Origin: an uncultured Chlorobiaceae bacterium | GTDB lineage: Bacteria; Bacteroidota; Chlorobiia; Chlorobiales; Chlorobiaceae | Direction of reading: 5' to 3' | DNA: 64,000 nucleotides | Assembly: GCA_903994525.1 (NCBI GenBank) | Contig: CAJEXW010000005.1 | Coordinates: 56,834-120,833 of the forward strand | Part shown: piece after piece, positions 1 to 9,314 of the stretch | Layout of the letters: every line of letters starts with the position of its first letter | How positions within the stretch are numbered: position 1 is the first letter of the stretch | The notes under the pieces: model-generated | Database searches by the model: none | Told to the model about the DNA's origin: nothing | The model's input: only the letters and a program-made list of their open reading frames with translations | Made by a program: the position numbers and the translations under genes

Positions 1-153
1 ATTCTTGAGGTGAACACAGGGCTTGACAATGCTGAAATTGTCAATCAGGATCCCTATAACGCAGGTTGGCTGATCAAGCTGAAAGTTGCCGATCCTGCCG
101 CAGTAGCCGCACTGCTTGATGCAGGGGCATACTGTCAGTTGACCGGGGAGTAA
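1..153 (+). CDS. gcvH: Glycine cleavage system H protein, C-terminal part (5' end outside window)
   Basis: The first 50 codons of the window read in frame to a TAA stop. They match the C-terminal part of GcvH, the lipoyl carrier that shuttles the aminomethyl group between the P, T and L proteins of glycine cleavage. Recognisable stretches are LEVNTGLDNAEIVNQDPYN and GWLIKLKV, typical of the conserved end of the lipoyl domain. The lipoyl-lysine lies upstream of the window. The next gene, gcvPA, starts 3 bases after this stop, so the two are surely co-transcribed. Confidence is limited only by the missing 5' end. Confidence 0.9.
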   Translation: MLEVNTGLDNAEIVNQDPYNAGWLIKLKVADPAAVAALLDAGAYCQLTGE

Positions 154-156
154 CCT

Positions 157-1491
157 ATGCCGTTTATCGTCAATACTGCGGATGAAAGAGAGGCGATGCT
201 TCGTGCCACGGGTGCCAGCTCTTTTGATGATCTTCTTGCCGATATTCCTGAAGAGATTCGCCTGAAGAGGGCGCTTGAGCTCCTTCCAGCCGTGGATGAG
301 CTTCAGGTGCGCAAACTTCTCGAAGGGCTTGCGGCGGCTAACCGGAACACCTCCGACTACGTCAGCTACCTGGGCGGCGGCGCTTATGACCATTTTATCC
401 CTGCGGCCATCAAGAGCATTGTCTCCCGCAGCGAGTTTTACACCGCCTACACTCCTTACCAGGCAGAGGTTTCGCAGGGAACCCTGCAGGCGATCTACGA
501 ATACCAGAGTCTGATCTGCCGTCTTTATGAGATGGATGTCACCAATGCGTCGATGTATGACGGCGCGACGGCTCTTGCCGAAGCGGTGTTGATGGCCATG
601 AATGTTACCGGTCGCAGTCAGGTGGTGGTGGCAGGCAAGCTGCATCCTTCTAACAGCTCCGTCCTGAAAACCTACCTTGAGGCTTCGGGCCATCAGGCAG
701 TCATTCAGAATGTGCTTCAGGATGGTGCAGGCGATCTTGCCTCACTCAAAGCGCTGGTGAACGAGAGTGTTGCCGCCGTTGTGGTTCAGCAGCCCAACTT
801 TTATGGTTGCCTTGAGGATGTTGAGGCTCTTGGCACCATTGCTCATGCAGGGGGAGCGCTCTTTGTGGTCTCTGCTGATCCACTCTCTCTGGGTCTGCTT
901 GCGGCTCCGGGCAGTTATGGAGCTGATATTGCGGTGGGTGAGGGGCAGCCACTGGGCACGCCGCAGAGTTTCGGTGGCCCCTACCTCGGCCTTTTCAGCG
1001 TCAAACAGCCTCTTGTCCGAAAGATTCCGGGTCGTCTGGTCGGTATGACGAAGGATCGTGATGGTGAGGATGGCTTTATTCTGACGCTCCAGACTCGCGA
1101 GCAGCACATTCGTCGCGAAAAAGCAACCTCAAATATTTGCAGTAACCAGGCGCTCAATGCGCTTCAGGCCGCAGTCTATCTTTCACTGCTTGGCAAAGAG
1201 GGACTTCGTGAGGTTGCCACCCAGTCGGCACAGAAGGCGCACTATTTAGCTGGTAAAATTGCTGCAATACCAGGTTTTTCATTGAAGTATTCGTCGCCCT
1301 TTTTCAGGGAGTTTGTGGTTGAAACGCCTATTCCTGCCGCAATTGTGGTCCAGCGGATGCTCGAACAGAAGATCTTTGCCGGTTATGATCTGTCAGCTCA
1401 TGGTGAGACCGGGCTGCTGGTTGCCGTGACGGAGAAGCGGAGCAAGGTGGAGCTTGATGGTTTTGTGGCCGGGCTGGCCGGGTTGTTGTAG
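157..1491 (+). CDS. gcvPA: Glycine dehydrogenase (decarboxylating) subunit 1
   Basis: A 444-residue protein, the length of the N-terminal half of P protein in organisms that split it into two subunits. Typical motifs include [13 protein letters not shown] near residue 70, [13 protein letters not shown] near 100 and the glycine-rich [16 protein letters not shown] near 270. With the separate PB subunit (not in this window, and the one that carries the PLP lysine in split P proteins), it decarboxylates glycine and passes the aminomethyl group to GcvH. It directly follows gcvH with a 3-base gap, so it belongs to the same operon. A hairpin at 1526-1562 ends the unit. Confidence 0.96.
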   Translation: MPFIVNTADEREAMLRATGASSFDDLLADIPEEIRLKRALELLPAVDELQVRKLLEGLAAANRNTSDYVSYLGGGAYDHFIPAAIKSIVSRSEFYTAYTPYQAEVSQGTLQAIYEYQSLICRLYEMDVTNASMYDGATALAEAVLMAMNVTGRSQVVVAGKLHPSNSSVLKTYLEASGHQAVIQNVLQDGAGDLASLKALVNESVAAVVVQQPNFYGCLEDVEALGTIAHAGGALFVVSADPLSLGLLAAPGSYGADIAVGEGQPLGTPQSFGGPYLGLFSVKQPLVRKIPGRLVGMTKDRDGEDGFILTLQTREQHIRREKATSNICSNQALNALQAAVYLSLLGKEGLREVATQSAQKAHYLAGKIAAIPGFSLKYSSPFFREFVVETPIPAAIVVQRMLEQKIFAGYDLSAHGETGLLVAVTEKRSKVELDGFVAGLAGLL

Positions 1492-1525
1492 GGTTGTTTT
1501 TTATAGGAGGTATGGGAGTTATAAG

Positions 1526-1562
1526 TTTTTCAGCTCCCTTCGCAAGGTTGGGAGCTGAAAAA
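1526..1562. terminator. Bidirectional terminator between gcvPA and dapA
   Basis: A perfect 13-base inverted repeat (TTTTTCAGCTCCC at 1526-1538 and its complement at 1550-1562) encloses an 11-base loop. It has T-rich flanks on both strands and lies between two convergent genes, so it can stop transcription from both sides. Confidence 0.85.
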
Positions 1563-1572
1563 GGGGATGATG

Positions 1573-2463
1573 TTAGATGAGTCCGAGGGTTTTTAGCTCC
1601 TGGTCGATGATCTTTTTGCTTTCGCCTGACAGTGGAACCAGTGGTAGACGGTAGTTCTCTTCAATCATACCCATGCAGGCAAGGGCGTACTTGACCGGCA
1701 CAGGGTTGCTCTCAATAAAGTTCAGTTTTAACAGCTTGCGATAGCGGCGGTTGATTGAGCGAGCCTCTTCGAGGTCGTTTCGCCTGACCGCTTCAATAAG
1801 TTGCTTGATCTGCTGTGGTATTTGGTTTGCCGCAACCGAGATTGCGCCATCTCCACCCATTGCCATAAAGGGGAGAATCAGCGAATCCTCACCCGTCAGC
1901 ACCGAAAAGTGGGCAGGGCGCTCCTCCAGCAGTTCAGAGATCTGGCTGATATTCTCTGAGGCCTCTTTGACTGCCGCAATATTTTCAAAGTCGCGGGCAA
2001 GCCTGAGGATGGTTGATGCCGTCACATTGCAGCCGGTTCTCCCCGGAACATTATAGATGATAATCGGCACTGAGACAGCCTCGGCAATATGGCGATAATG
2101 CTGGTACATCCCCTCCTGCGACGGCTTGTTATAATAGGGTGCAACCGAGAGAAGTGCGGCAGCTCCAGCCTTTTCAGCATTTTTGGCCAGCTCGACAGCG
2201 TGCTTTGTATCATTGGTGCCAGCTCCTGCCGCCACCATAATCTTACCTGCCGCCTCATCCTTAACGGTTCGGATAATTTCAGCCTGCTCATTCCCGGAAA
2301 GTGTTGGTGACTCACCTGTTGTTCCACAGGTGATGATGATATCGGTTCCCGCTTCAATATGAAACTGCACCAGCCTTCGCAAGGCATCGGTATCTATTGA
2401 TCTGTCCTGTCGGAAGGGTGTCACCAGTGCAACGGCGGATCCTGAAAGGTATCGTGTGGACAT
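1573..2463 (-). CDS. dapA: 4-hydroxy-tetrahydrodipicolinate synthase
   Basis: A 296-residue class I aldolase of the DapA family. It condenses pyruvate with aspartate semialdehyde in the lysine/diaminopimelate pathway. Seen in the sequence: the GTTGESPTL phosphate-like loop near residue 45, the YNVPGRTG motif near 137 holding the catalytic tyrosine, and the AAVKEAS motif near 164 with the Schiff-base lysine. Length is normal for the family. It is transcribed alone, convergent to gcvPA and downstream of the bchE terminator, so its promoter must lie in the 334-base gap at 2464-2797. Confidence 0.96.
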   Translation of the reverse strand: MSTRYLSGSAVALVTPFRQDRSIDTDALRRLVQFHIEAGTDIIITCGTTGESPTLSGNEQAEIIRTVKDEAAGKIMVAAGAGTNDTKHAVELAKNAEKAGAAALLSVAPYYNKPSQEGMYQHYRHIAEAVSVPIIIYNVPGRTGCNVTASTILRLARDFENIAAVKEASENISQISELLEERPAHFSVLTGEDSLILPFMAMGGDGAISVAANQIPQQIKQLIEAVRRNDLEEARSINRRYRKLLKLNFIESNPVPVKYALACMGMIEENYRLPLVPLSGESKKIIDQELKTLGLI

Positions 2464-2797
2464 AGGTTTTTATCCCGGTAGTATTGAAAATCGTTTTGTT
2501 TTCTCCGACGCACAGGCGCGTGGCACTGTTCTCGCCGCAAGGGAGAATATACAGAGAAAGGTAAATTGTAAAACTGATTTTATCGTAAAATCCGAAAACT
2601 CTTGCCAGAATTTCAGCAGGATATTGAAGATGCCGCTTGAACCTCCCTTCTTGGCAGCACGGAGAAGATTCTTGCAACCTTTATTGAGTTTCAGAAGCAC
2701 CTGTATCGGAGGTCCGCAGCCTGAGGAAGAAGTCAACAAAAGAAAAACCCCCCGGCAAAGCGGAGGGTTTTTTTGTATCATTCGCAACCGGCAGAAA
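2464..2797. other. Non-coding gap between bchE and dapA
   Basis: This 334-base stretch holds no convincing gene. It contains the bchE terminator at 2743-2774. The rest must include the dapA promoter on the minus strand. One candidate on that strand is TTTACA followed about 15-17 bases later by a TATATT/TATTCT element around 2545-2575, but this is a weak match. Confidence 0.4.
2743..2774 (-). terminator. Terminator downstream of bchE
   Basis: An inverted repeat, AAAAACCC..CCG against CGGAGGGTTTTT with one mismatched pair, has long A and T runs on its two sides. It lies 24 bases past the bchE stop on the minus strand, which places it as the end of the bchH-bchM-bchE transcription unit. It could also act on the plus strand. 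Confidence 0.75.
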
Positions 2798-4438
2798 TCA
2801 GCAGTTGCGTACAGTCGAAGAGTTGCGATCCTTGATGGTGGTCTCGTCGAATTCGTCCCAGTTGTGCTCGTCGTGCTCGCGCTGGTAACCAGCCTCTTTC
2901 AGACCGAAGCTCATGTCGGCAACCATCTCCGGACGCAGCTCCTTGAGGTTTTTCACCTCGGCCTGCGTCAAAATTCTTGACTTGTCGAAGCCAAGGTCAA
3001 TCTCGATCTTGCGATTCTTGGTTTTGACGCGGTCAATATCGTAGAAGCGCTTGGTAATGGTTGTCTGTGCAAACGCCTTTAAACAGCCAAGCATGTATTT
3101 GCGGACGTAAGGGTCCTTGATCCATGGGTAGCCAAAGAAGGTTTTGCGTGCGTAGAAGCGTGCATAGGATTTCAGCACCAGCTTCAGTACATCCTCACGC
3201 TCCATATTATCGGGCTTGATGATCGGGGTCACAAAGTTGTACTTGGAGTAGTCGCGTACCTCCACCCTGTCACCAAGCTCTTTGAAGAGATCAGAGAAAG
3301 GCCATGGAGTGTAGATGGTCCAGTTGGCCATGTCAGGATCCCAGTCCTTGCAGAGCTGAAAGGTCTCCTCAATAGTTTCAGGGGTCTCATGCTCCAGCCC
3401 CATCACAAACTGTGCCTCGGCTACAATACCGTTTTTCTGCAACAGCTTGATAGCAAGCTTGTTCTCTTCAATGGTGGTCTCTTTGCGGAAGCGGTTGAGG
3501 TTCATCTGGCTTGCAGCTTCGGTACCGAGTGAGACGTGGACGAGGCCTGCCTTGCGGAAGAAGGGCAGCAAATCAGCATCACGCATAATGTCGGTCACGC
3601 GGGTGTTGATACCCCAGGTAACGTCAAGTTTGCGGTCGATAAGCTCCTGGCAAAGCGAGACAAACTTCTGCTTGTTGATGGTTGGCTCCTCATCCGCAAG
3701 GATAAAAAAGCCAACTTTGTGCTGCTTAACCAGTATCTCAATCTCATCGACAAAGTTTTTCGGGCTGCGGGCACGGTAGCGGCGCCAGAACTGCCACTGG
3801 GAACAGAAGGTACAGGTAAAAGGACATCCTCTGGCAAAGTTCGGTACGGCAAGCCGACAACCAAGGGGTGTATAGATATATTTATCCCAGTCGTAGAGGC
3901 TCCAGTCGGGACTGAGTGTATCAAGATCTTCGATAACGGGGTGAGCTGCGGTCGCAAATACCTTGCCATCATCATCCAGGTAGGCAATACCGGTAATATC
4001 ACCTCTGTTTTTTCGGTCAGTTCCTGCGGCAATCTCCTTGATAAGGTTGACCGTCACCTCTTCGCCTTCACCACGAACAACATAATCGGTTTCAGGTGCC
4101 TCACTCAGTACCTGCGGGTACATGAAGGTTGAGTGAATACCACCCATAATCGTCCTGATCTTAGGACTCACCTTTTTTGCAAGCTTCATGATTGCCTGCG
4201 CCTTGAAAATCGACGGAGTGATATTGGTTGCCATCACCACATCCGGCATGTTCTTGCGGATGATAGCTTCAATCTGGTCGTCAGGAATGTCGTCGGCCAT
4301 GGCATCAACAAATTTAATCTGATCGAATCCAGCTTTTTTCAGGGCACCACCAATGTAGGCGACCCAGCTTGGCGTCCAGTTACCGGCAATCTCGGCTCCA
4401 CCTGAATGATAATTTGGTTGAACCATCAATATTTTCAT
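2798..4438 (-). CDS. bchE: Anaerobic Mg-protoporphyrin IX monomethyl ester oxidative cyclase
   Basis: A radical SAM enzyme of 546 residues that closes the isocyclic (E) ring of chlorophyll without oxygen. The N-terminal part (about 1-150) is a cobalamin-binding-like domain. The radical SAM cluster motif CPFTCTFC (CxxxCxxC) holds cysteines at about 205, 209 and 212. The start at 4438 (MKILMVQP) is chosen over an upstream one at 4516 because GGAGG and GGAG stand just before it and family homologues start here. It is the last gene after bchH and bchM on the same strand, so the products act in sequence: chelation, methylation, cyclisation. The anaerobic cyclase fits a strict anaerobe. Confidence 0.95.
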   Translation of the reverse strand: MKILMVQPNYHSGGAEIAGNWTPSWVAYIGGALKKAGFDQIKFVDAMADDIPDDQIEAIIRKNMPDVVMATNITPSIFKAQAIMKLAKKVSPKIRTIMGGIHSTFMYPQVLSEAPETDYVVRGEGEEVTVNLIKEIAAGTDRKNRGDITGIAYLDDDGKVFATAAHPVIEDLDTLSPDWSLYDWDKYIYTPLGCRLAVPNFARGCPFTCTFCSQWQFWRRYRARSPKNFVDEIEILVKQHKVGFFILADEEPTINKQKFVSLCQELIDRKLDVTWGINTRVTDIMRDADLLPFFRKAGLVHVSLGTEAASQMNLNRFRKETTIEENKLAIKLLQKNGIVAEAQFVMGLEHETPETIEETFQLCKDWDPDMANWTIYTPWPFSDLFKELGDRVEVRDYSKYNFVTPIIKPDNMEREDVLKLVLKSYARFYARKTFFGYPWIKDPYVRKYMLGCLKAFAQTTITKRFYDIDRVKTKNRKIEIDLGFDKSRILTQAEVKNLKELRPEMVADMSFGLKEAGYQREHDEHNWDEFDETTIKDRNSSTVRNC

Positions 4439-4617
4439 CGGTCTCCATCCTCCAGATATGTTTTTTGACAAAATTGGGATTGCAAAGCTACAAAAAAGCA
4501 TCCCGCATAGATTCACAAAAAGTAATGAACTGACAATTTACAATTTATTTCTAAAAACTTCATAGCGTTTTCATGCTCTATAACCCCGATGGCAGTGGAA
4601 AAATTCCCGCGATTTTC

Positions 4618-5316
4618 TTAACGGTGGCTTGCGTTCATCAGCATGGTGTGATAAAAGCCAAAACTGATCTTTTCACGCTTTTTTACCTCCATGCGATCCT
4701 TGTCCATTGCCCGTTTCATCTCTTCGTCGCGGATCATCTGGATTGTGGTGCGGCGCTCTTTTTTGGGGAAGTAGCCTCCGGCCCAGTGCATCAGAGCAAG
4801 AAGGTTGTTGTAGGGAGCATAGGTGAAAATAATCGTTCCTTTGGTAAGGCGGCTCAGGTTAGCGAATGCCTGGGCAAATCCTTCGGCAGGGTAATGGATC
4901 AGCACATCAAAACAGACCACAGCATCATATTTTCCGCTGACCGACTCAATGGTGTTGACCTCGAATTCGATGTTTTTCGCTACACCCTGCTTGATTGCTT
5001 CACTCTTGGCCTTGTCAACCATCTGAGAGGCAATATCGACAGCTTTTACCTTGTAGCCTGCTTTGGCAAGCCTGATACTGAAGAGTCCTGTGCCGCAGCC
5101 TGCATCAAGCACTGTTGCCCCTTTCGGGAGCCCAAGTTGTTGCAGCCATTCAAATGCCCTGTCCATCATGACTGCGTGGCCCTGGCGAACTGTATTGCGT
5201 ACGGAAGAGAGTTTATCGTCTCCATAGATAGATGCCCACCGCTGAAAGCCCTGCCCGTTAAAATAGGAGCGGAGCATTTTTTTATGTTCTTCAGCATTGA
5301 ATGGCGAACTGCTCAT
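4618..5316 (-). CDS. bchM: Mg-protoporphyrin IX O-methyltransferase
   Basis: A 232-residue class I SAM-dependent methyltransferase. The SAM-binding motif [13 protein letters not shown] is near residue 70 and the acidic post-II motif VKAVDIA near 94. It methylates the ring C propionate of Mg-protoporphyrin IX. The gene lies between bchH (49 bases upstream) and bchE (179 bases downstream on the same strand). That is the standard biochemical order and supports BchM over a generic methyltransferase. In green sulfur bacteria the H subunit is known to interact with BchM, so adjacency also makes functional sense. Confidence 0.94.
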   Translation of the reverse strand: MSSSPFNAEEHKKMLRSYFNGQGFQRWASIYGDDKLSSVRNTVRQGHAVMMDRAFEWLQQLGLPKGATVLDAGCGTGLFSIRLAKAGYKVKAVDIASQMVDKAKSEAIKQGVAKNIEFEVNTIESVSGKYDAVVCFDVLIHYPAEGFAQAFANLSRLTKGTIIFTYAPYNNLLALMHWAGGYFPKKERRTTIQMIRDEEMKRAMDKDRMEVKKREKISFGFYHTMLMNASHR

Positions 5317-5365
5317 GGTATAAGTTTTGACTTTTGCGTTAAAAATTCAAGGTTTGTGAAGTTCG

Positions 5366-8300
5366 TTACACATCAATCCCCTCAAGGCGATCTTCAAGGT
5401 CGGAGTAGATCTCCTGCAGCTTTTCGATCATGTCGGGGTCGGCACTCCACATGCCGCGTCCACTTGCTTCGAGCATACGACCTACAATGTTCTTAAAGGC
5501 CTTCGGATTCACCTTCATGAGGCGCTCGCGCATATTGGGATCCATGGCGTAGGTTTCGGCAGCCTCCTTGTAGACCCAGTCGTCAACACCTTTGGTGACG
5601 GCATCCCAGCCGAGCATATAGGTGAAGCGGTTGCTGATTTCAGCGGCCCCGCTGTGCCCCTGGTCAAGCATGGTCTCAAACCATTTCGGATTGAGCAGTT
5701 TGCTGCGGAACTCCACCTTCAGTGCCTTGTCGGCATCGTCAATCTTGACGTCGGCTGTAAAGGTCTCAACGTAGTTCAGTTTGACATTGTCACCTTTCGG
5801 ATTACGACGGCGGGCTGAAAGCTGCAGTGCTCCCGATGAGGAGAAGTAACGGTCAATATCGGTAATACCGAACTCAGCCGAGTCGACCTGCTGTACCACC
5901 CGGTCAACGGTGCTGAGCAGCCCTTTCAGAATGTCGGTCTGCTGGTCGCCGTAACGGTTGCCACCGTATGCGAAACCGGTTCGTTTGATGAACATGTTGT
6001 CGAGATCATCCTCCGACTCCCATGCTGAATCTTCGACCAGCTCCTCAACCTGTGAGCCGTAAGCACCCGGTGCCTGGGTGAAGAGACGCGATGTTGCGCT
6101 CTCAAAATCTTTGCCCTCTTTCAGGGCGGCATCAACATGTTTTTTGATATGGTTCATCTCGTGGGGCTCAATGGCTTTGGCCGCCTCTTTGACCAGTTTG
6201 TCGAGATGATCGACCAGAACGCCAAAGGTGTCGCGGAAGATTGAGCTGATCTGGATCAGCACATCAATTCTTGGACGACCAAGCTTGTCAAGTGGTACAA
6301 GCCGATAGTGGCTGATTTTGCCCTGTCCATCATAGGCTGGTTCGGCTCCCATGAGGTGAATAATAACGGCGACCGCTTCACCTTTGCTCTTGATGGTATC
6401 AAGTCCCCAGAGCACCTGGGCTATGGTTTCGGGATACTCCCCGTTATTCTCCTCAAGGTGTCGGTTAAGAATGGTCTCGCCAATCTGTTTGCCACGTTTA
6501 AAGGCCAGTTCTGAAGGAATGCGCCATGGATCAATGGCGTGAATATTGCGTCCGGTTGGCAGAATGCCAGCGCCATCACGAACCAGATCGCCGCCTGAAC
6601 CCGAGGGGATATACTCGCCGCACAGTGCGCGAAGGAATCCTTTCATCTCATTTTGGTTATCCTCAAGAGCCCGCTTGAGGGCAAGGCCATCCTGCAGCGC
6701 TCCGTTGATCGCCTCAACCATATCGGCTGAAATTTTTGCACCGTTGGTCAGCTTGTTAAAGAGATTTGTCGGGTTGCTTTTGCCAAAGATGGTCTGCTCG
6801 ATAAACTCTTTGGTGTGCCCATCGACCGTTTCACGTGCGGTCATCGCCTGCTGTTCACCTTTACGGGCCCGGGTGGCCAGTGAGGCGTATTCCCCATAGG
6901 TTCTGTCTTCACCAATGGCCTGCATGATGATTGATGGCAGCGATTTTTCGTTGCCACGTACCTTCAGGTACTCGGTGATGGTTGTTACCTGGGTCTCAAG
7001 CTTTGGAGTTTCACCAAAAACGTGCAGCGAGTTCGAAATCAATCGTCCCTCAAGCTCCATCATGTAGGTGTAGAGGCGGCTGATATACTCCTGGAAATTC
7101 TCTCCCTGAACGCGAGGGCAATCGTCCGTCAGGTTGAGCTGCTGTGCCTTGGTGATAATCACCTCTTCAGTCTCGGCATCCGCAGTATTTTGCAGCCCGC
7201 GTTCACGGTAATCGTTCAGCATCTCCTTGAAGGCAGGCAGCTCCTTGTAGAGACCAGCGCGTGCCAGCGGAGGGATGTTGTGTGAAATCATGGTGGCGTA
7301 ACCGCGACGTTTGGCAATATTGGCCTCGCTCGGGTTATTGATCGGGTAGATATAGAAATGGGGTACTTCTCCAAGCAGAATGTCTGACCAGCAGTCGCCG
7401 GTAACGCCGAGCTGCAAACCTGGCATCCATTCGACGGTGCCGTGCATACCGACGTGCACCATGGCGTTGGCCCCAAAAATGCGGCTGATCCAGCGATAGA
7501 AGGCAATATACTGGTGGTGCGGGGTATTCTCCTTGTCGAACAGCAGGCGCATAGGGTCGCCCTGGATGCCGAGGCGAGGCTGAACTCCGATAAAGACATT
7601 GCCGAGGGTGATACCACCGATAAAGAGTTTGTCGGGCTTGATTGGCGCTATTTCGCCGGGGAAGCCGCTCCAGCGTCCCTCAATTCGCTCTCGCTCCCTG
7701 CTGCTGGTGATACTGTTGAACTGTTCGCGGTCGATGGAAAAGCAGTCCTGCTCGTGTGCCTGAATTTCGTAATCGGTCGCCCTGTCGAGCATTGAAAGCA
7801 GTGCTTCAGGTGATTCGGGCAGTTCTCCGATATCATACCCTTCAGCGCGTAGCGAAAGCAGAATGTTGTAAATACTTTTGGGGACATCCAGCAGGGCCGC
7901 GCTGGCCTTTTTACCCATACCCGGTGGATAGTCGTAAACCACCAGCGCAACTTTTTTGTCACGGTTCGGAATCTGGCGAAGCTCGGAGAACTTTTTGGCC
8001 AGTCCTGCAAGTCTTTCGAGGCGGTCAGGGACCGTCTGCAAGCGCCCATCCTTGATGGCTCCGAGCACAACCGGACAGACAGCGCCATCCATTTCAGGCA
8101 GCGAGTAGGTCATTGCAGACTGAAGAGGCACCACGCCCTGCGACTTCCAGGAGGTGAAATCCTGAATGAAGAGTGGTTGCGAAACTACATAAGGGGCATT
8201 GATTTTTCCAAGAATCTCCTCGCGTGCGGCTGATGAAGCGCCAGGTGTGGTTGCTCCGGCGGGGCCGCCCACAAAGCCAAAGCCCATCATGTTGACCAGC

Positions 8301-9169
8301 ATGTCGATGTTGTTGTGCGTAAACCACTCTCTGGCGGCTACGTGACCCTCGACACCCATCACAAAGACCGGCAAAGGGTTAAGTCCTTTCGCTTCGATGG
8401 CACGAATCGTATTGTCAATATATTCTTTCTCCTGCAAGAGGTGCTTGCGGAAGAAAAGCAGGCCAATATTGCGCTTTTTTGTTGCGTTTCGGTCCCGTTT
8501 GTGAAGCCATTTTTCGTAATGGTGCAGATCTTTCTGGTACTCCGGAGCATCAGGGTGGTAGAAGCCCATGGTCGGAACCTCCTGTACCTTTTCAACCTTG
8601 ACATCAACCTCAAAATATTCGGCGATGATGTAGTTGAACATTGCGGCAAGGTTGTCACCGGTCGGATTCATCCAGTAGGTATACACCTGCATCCAGTTTT
8701 TGAAATCCTTGGCTTTTTTGGGGATCAGCGGCAGCATGGTGCGCATGATCTTCAAAAGCTTCATATAGCCGTACAGAGCATCTTCGTCGCGCCCCTTCAC
8801 CAGCATTTTTGCAACTTTCTTGACGATATCAGGCATGCCACTTCCATCGCCCGAGACTACATAATTACCAATTTTTGTCATCTGCATCACTTCAGGCATC
8901 GACTCGTAGGCAAAGACAACCTTTACCTTCGATTGATCGACCTGCTCCTGTAGCCAGTCTGCCTGTCCCTTGAACTGAATCAGGGTGGTAAAAATACAGT
9001 CGGCATTATGGATAGCTTTTGCTGCTTCAGGGTTCTGATGTTCAAGGTCTTGATCAGTCCATTGTGTTAATTCTGCATGATCGGCAATCTTGGAGGTCAC
9101 CTCGCGCCAAACTCGCTGATTGCATTGTTCCATCCCGACAATAGCGGCAATTCTGATTTTATCGTGCAT
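5366..9169 (-). CDS. bchH: Magnesium chelatase subunit H, paralogue in the bchM-bchE locus
   Basis: A 1267-residue protein of the BchH/CobN family, full length. It binds protoporphyrin IX and inserts Mg2+ with the BchI and BchD ATPases. Seen: the conserved blocks HVGMHGTVEWMPG near residue 575 and YPINNPSEANIAKRRG near 615, and the ending LQEIYSDLEDRLEGIDV. Green sulfur bacteria carry several H paralogues (bchH, bchS, bchT in Chlorobaculum tepidum). This copy sits with bchM and bchE as bchH and bchS do there, so it could equally be named bchS. It is about 65-70 per cent alike by eye to the second copy at 30545-34381. It is first gene of the operon. Confidence 0.93.
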   Translation of the reverse strand: MHDKIRIAAIVGMEQCNQRVWREVTSKIADHAELTQWTDQDLEHQNPEAAKAIHNADCIFTTLIQFKGQADWLQEQVDQSKVKVVFAYESMPEVMQMTKIGNYVVSGDGSGMPDIVKKVAKMLVKGRDEDALYGYMKLLKIMRTMLPLIPKKAKDFKNWMQVYTYWMNPTGDNLAAMFNYIIAEYFEVDVKVEKVQEVPTMGFYHPDAPEYQKDLHHYEKWLHKRDRNATKKRNIGLLFFRKHLLQEKEYIDNTIRAIEAKGLNPLPVFVMGVEGHVAAREWFTHNNIDMLVNMMGFGFVGGPAGATTPGASSAAREEILGKINAPYVVSQPLFIQDFTSWKSQGVVPLQSAMTYSLPEMDGAVCPVVLGAIKDGRLQTVPDRLERLAGLAKKFSELRQIPNRDKKVALVVYDYPPGMGKKASAALLDVPKSIYNILLSLRAEGYDIGELPESPEALLSMLDRATDYEIQAHEQDCFSIDREQFNSITSSRERERIEGRWSGFPGEIAPIKPDKLFIGGITLGNVFIGVQPRLGIQGDPMRLLFDKENTPHHQYIAFYRWISRIFGANAMVHVGMHGTVEWMPGLQLGVTGDCWSDILLGEVPHFYIYPINNPSEANIAKRRGYATMISHNIPPLARAGLYKELPAFKEMLNDYRERGLQNTADAETEEVIITKAQQLNLTDDCPRVQGENFQEYISRLYTYMMELEGRLISNSLHVFGETPKLETQVTTITEYLKVRGNEKSLPSIIMQAIGEDRTYGEYASLATRARKGEQQAMTARETVDGHTKEFIEQTIFGKSNPTNLFNKLTNGAKISADMVEAINGALQDGLALKRALEDNQNEMKGFLRALCGEYIPSGSGGDLVRDGAGILPTGRNIHAIDPWRIPSELAFKRGKQIGETILNRHLEENNGEYPETIAQVLWGLDTIKSKGEAVAVIIHLMGAEPAYDGQGKISHYRLVPLDKLGRPRIDVLIQISSIFRDTFGVLVDHLDKLVKEAAKAIEPHEMNHIKKHVDAALKEGKDFESATSRLFTQAPGAYGSQVEELVEDSAWESEDDLDNMFIKRTGFAYGGNRYGDQQTDILKGLLSTVDRVVQQVDSAEFGITDIDRYFSSSGALQLSARRRNPKGDNVKLNYVETFTADVKIDDADKALKVEFRSKLLNPKWFETMLDQGHSGAAEISNRFTYMLGWDAVTKGVDDWVYKEAAETYAMDPNMRERLMKVNPKAFKNIVGRMLEASGRGMWSADPDMIEKLQEIYSDLEDRLEGIDV

Positions 9170-9258
9170 AAAAATACAAAAAATGTACGTTTGTTTGTGG
9201 TTTTACAGGACTGCAAAATGTAATAAAATCCCTTGATGTAAACTAACGATTTAAAAAA

Positions 9259-9292
9259 AGAGCCAGCTCCCGATTGCTCGGAAGCTGGCTCT
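9259..9292 (-). terminator. Terminator of the TonB-receptor gene
   Basis: A 15-base stem (AGAGCCAGCT..CCGA with one mismatch) has a 4-base loop. On the minus strand it is followed by seven T (plus 9253-9259 are A). It sits 23 bases after the receptor stop, so it separates the receptor from the bchH operon downstream. Confidence 0.85.
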
Positions 9293-9314
9293 GGTTACAC
9301 TTGTTTCGTTTTTG

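Noticed and set aside
4573..5496. A 307-codon open frame on the plus strand opposite bchM
   Set aside because: It lies fully antisense to a clear bchM gene, has no ribosome site and encodes a cysteine/histidine-rich low-quality protein; it is an artefact of bchM codon use.
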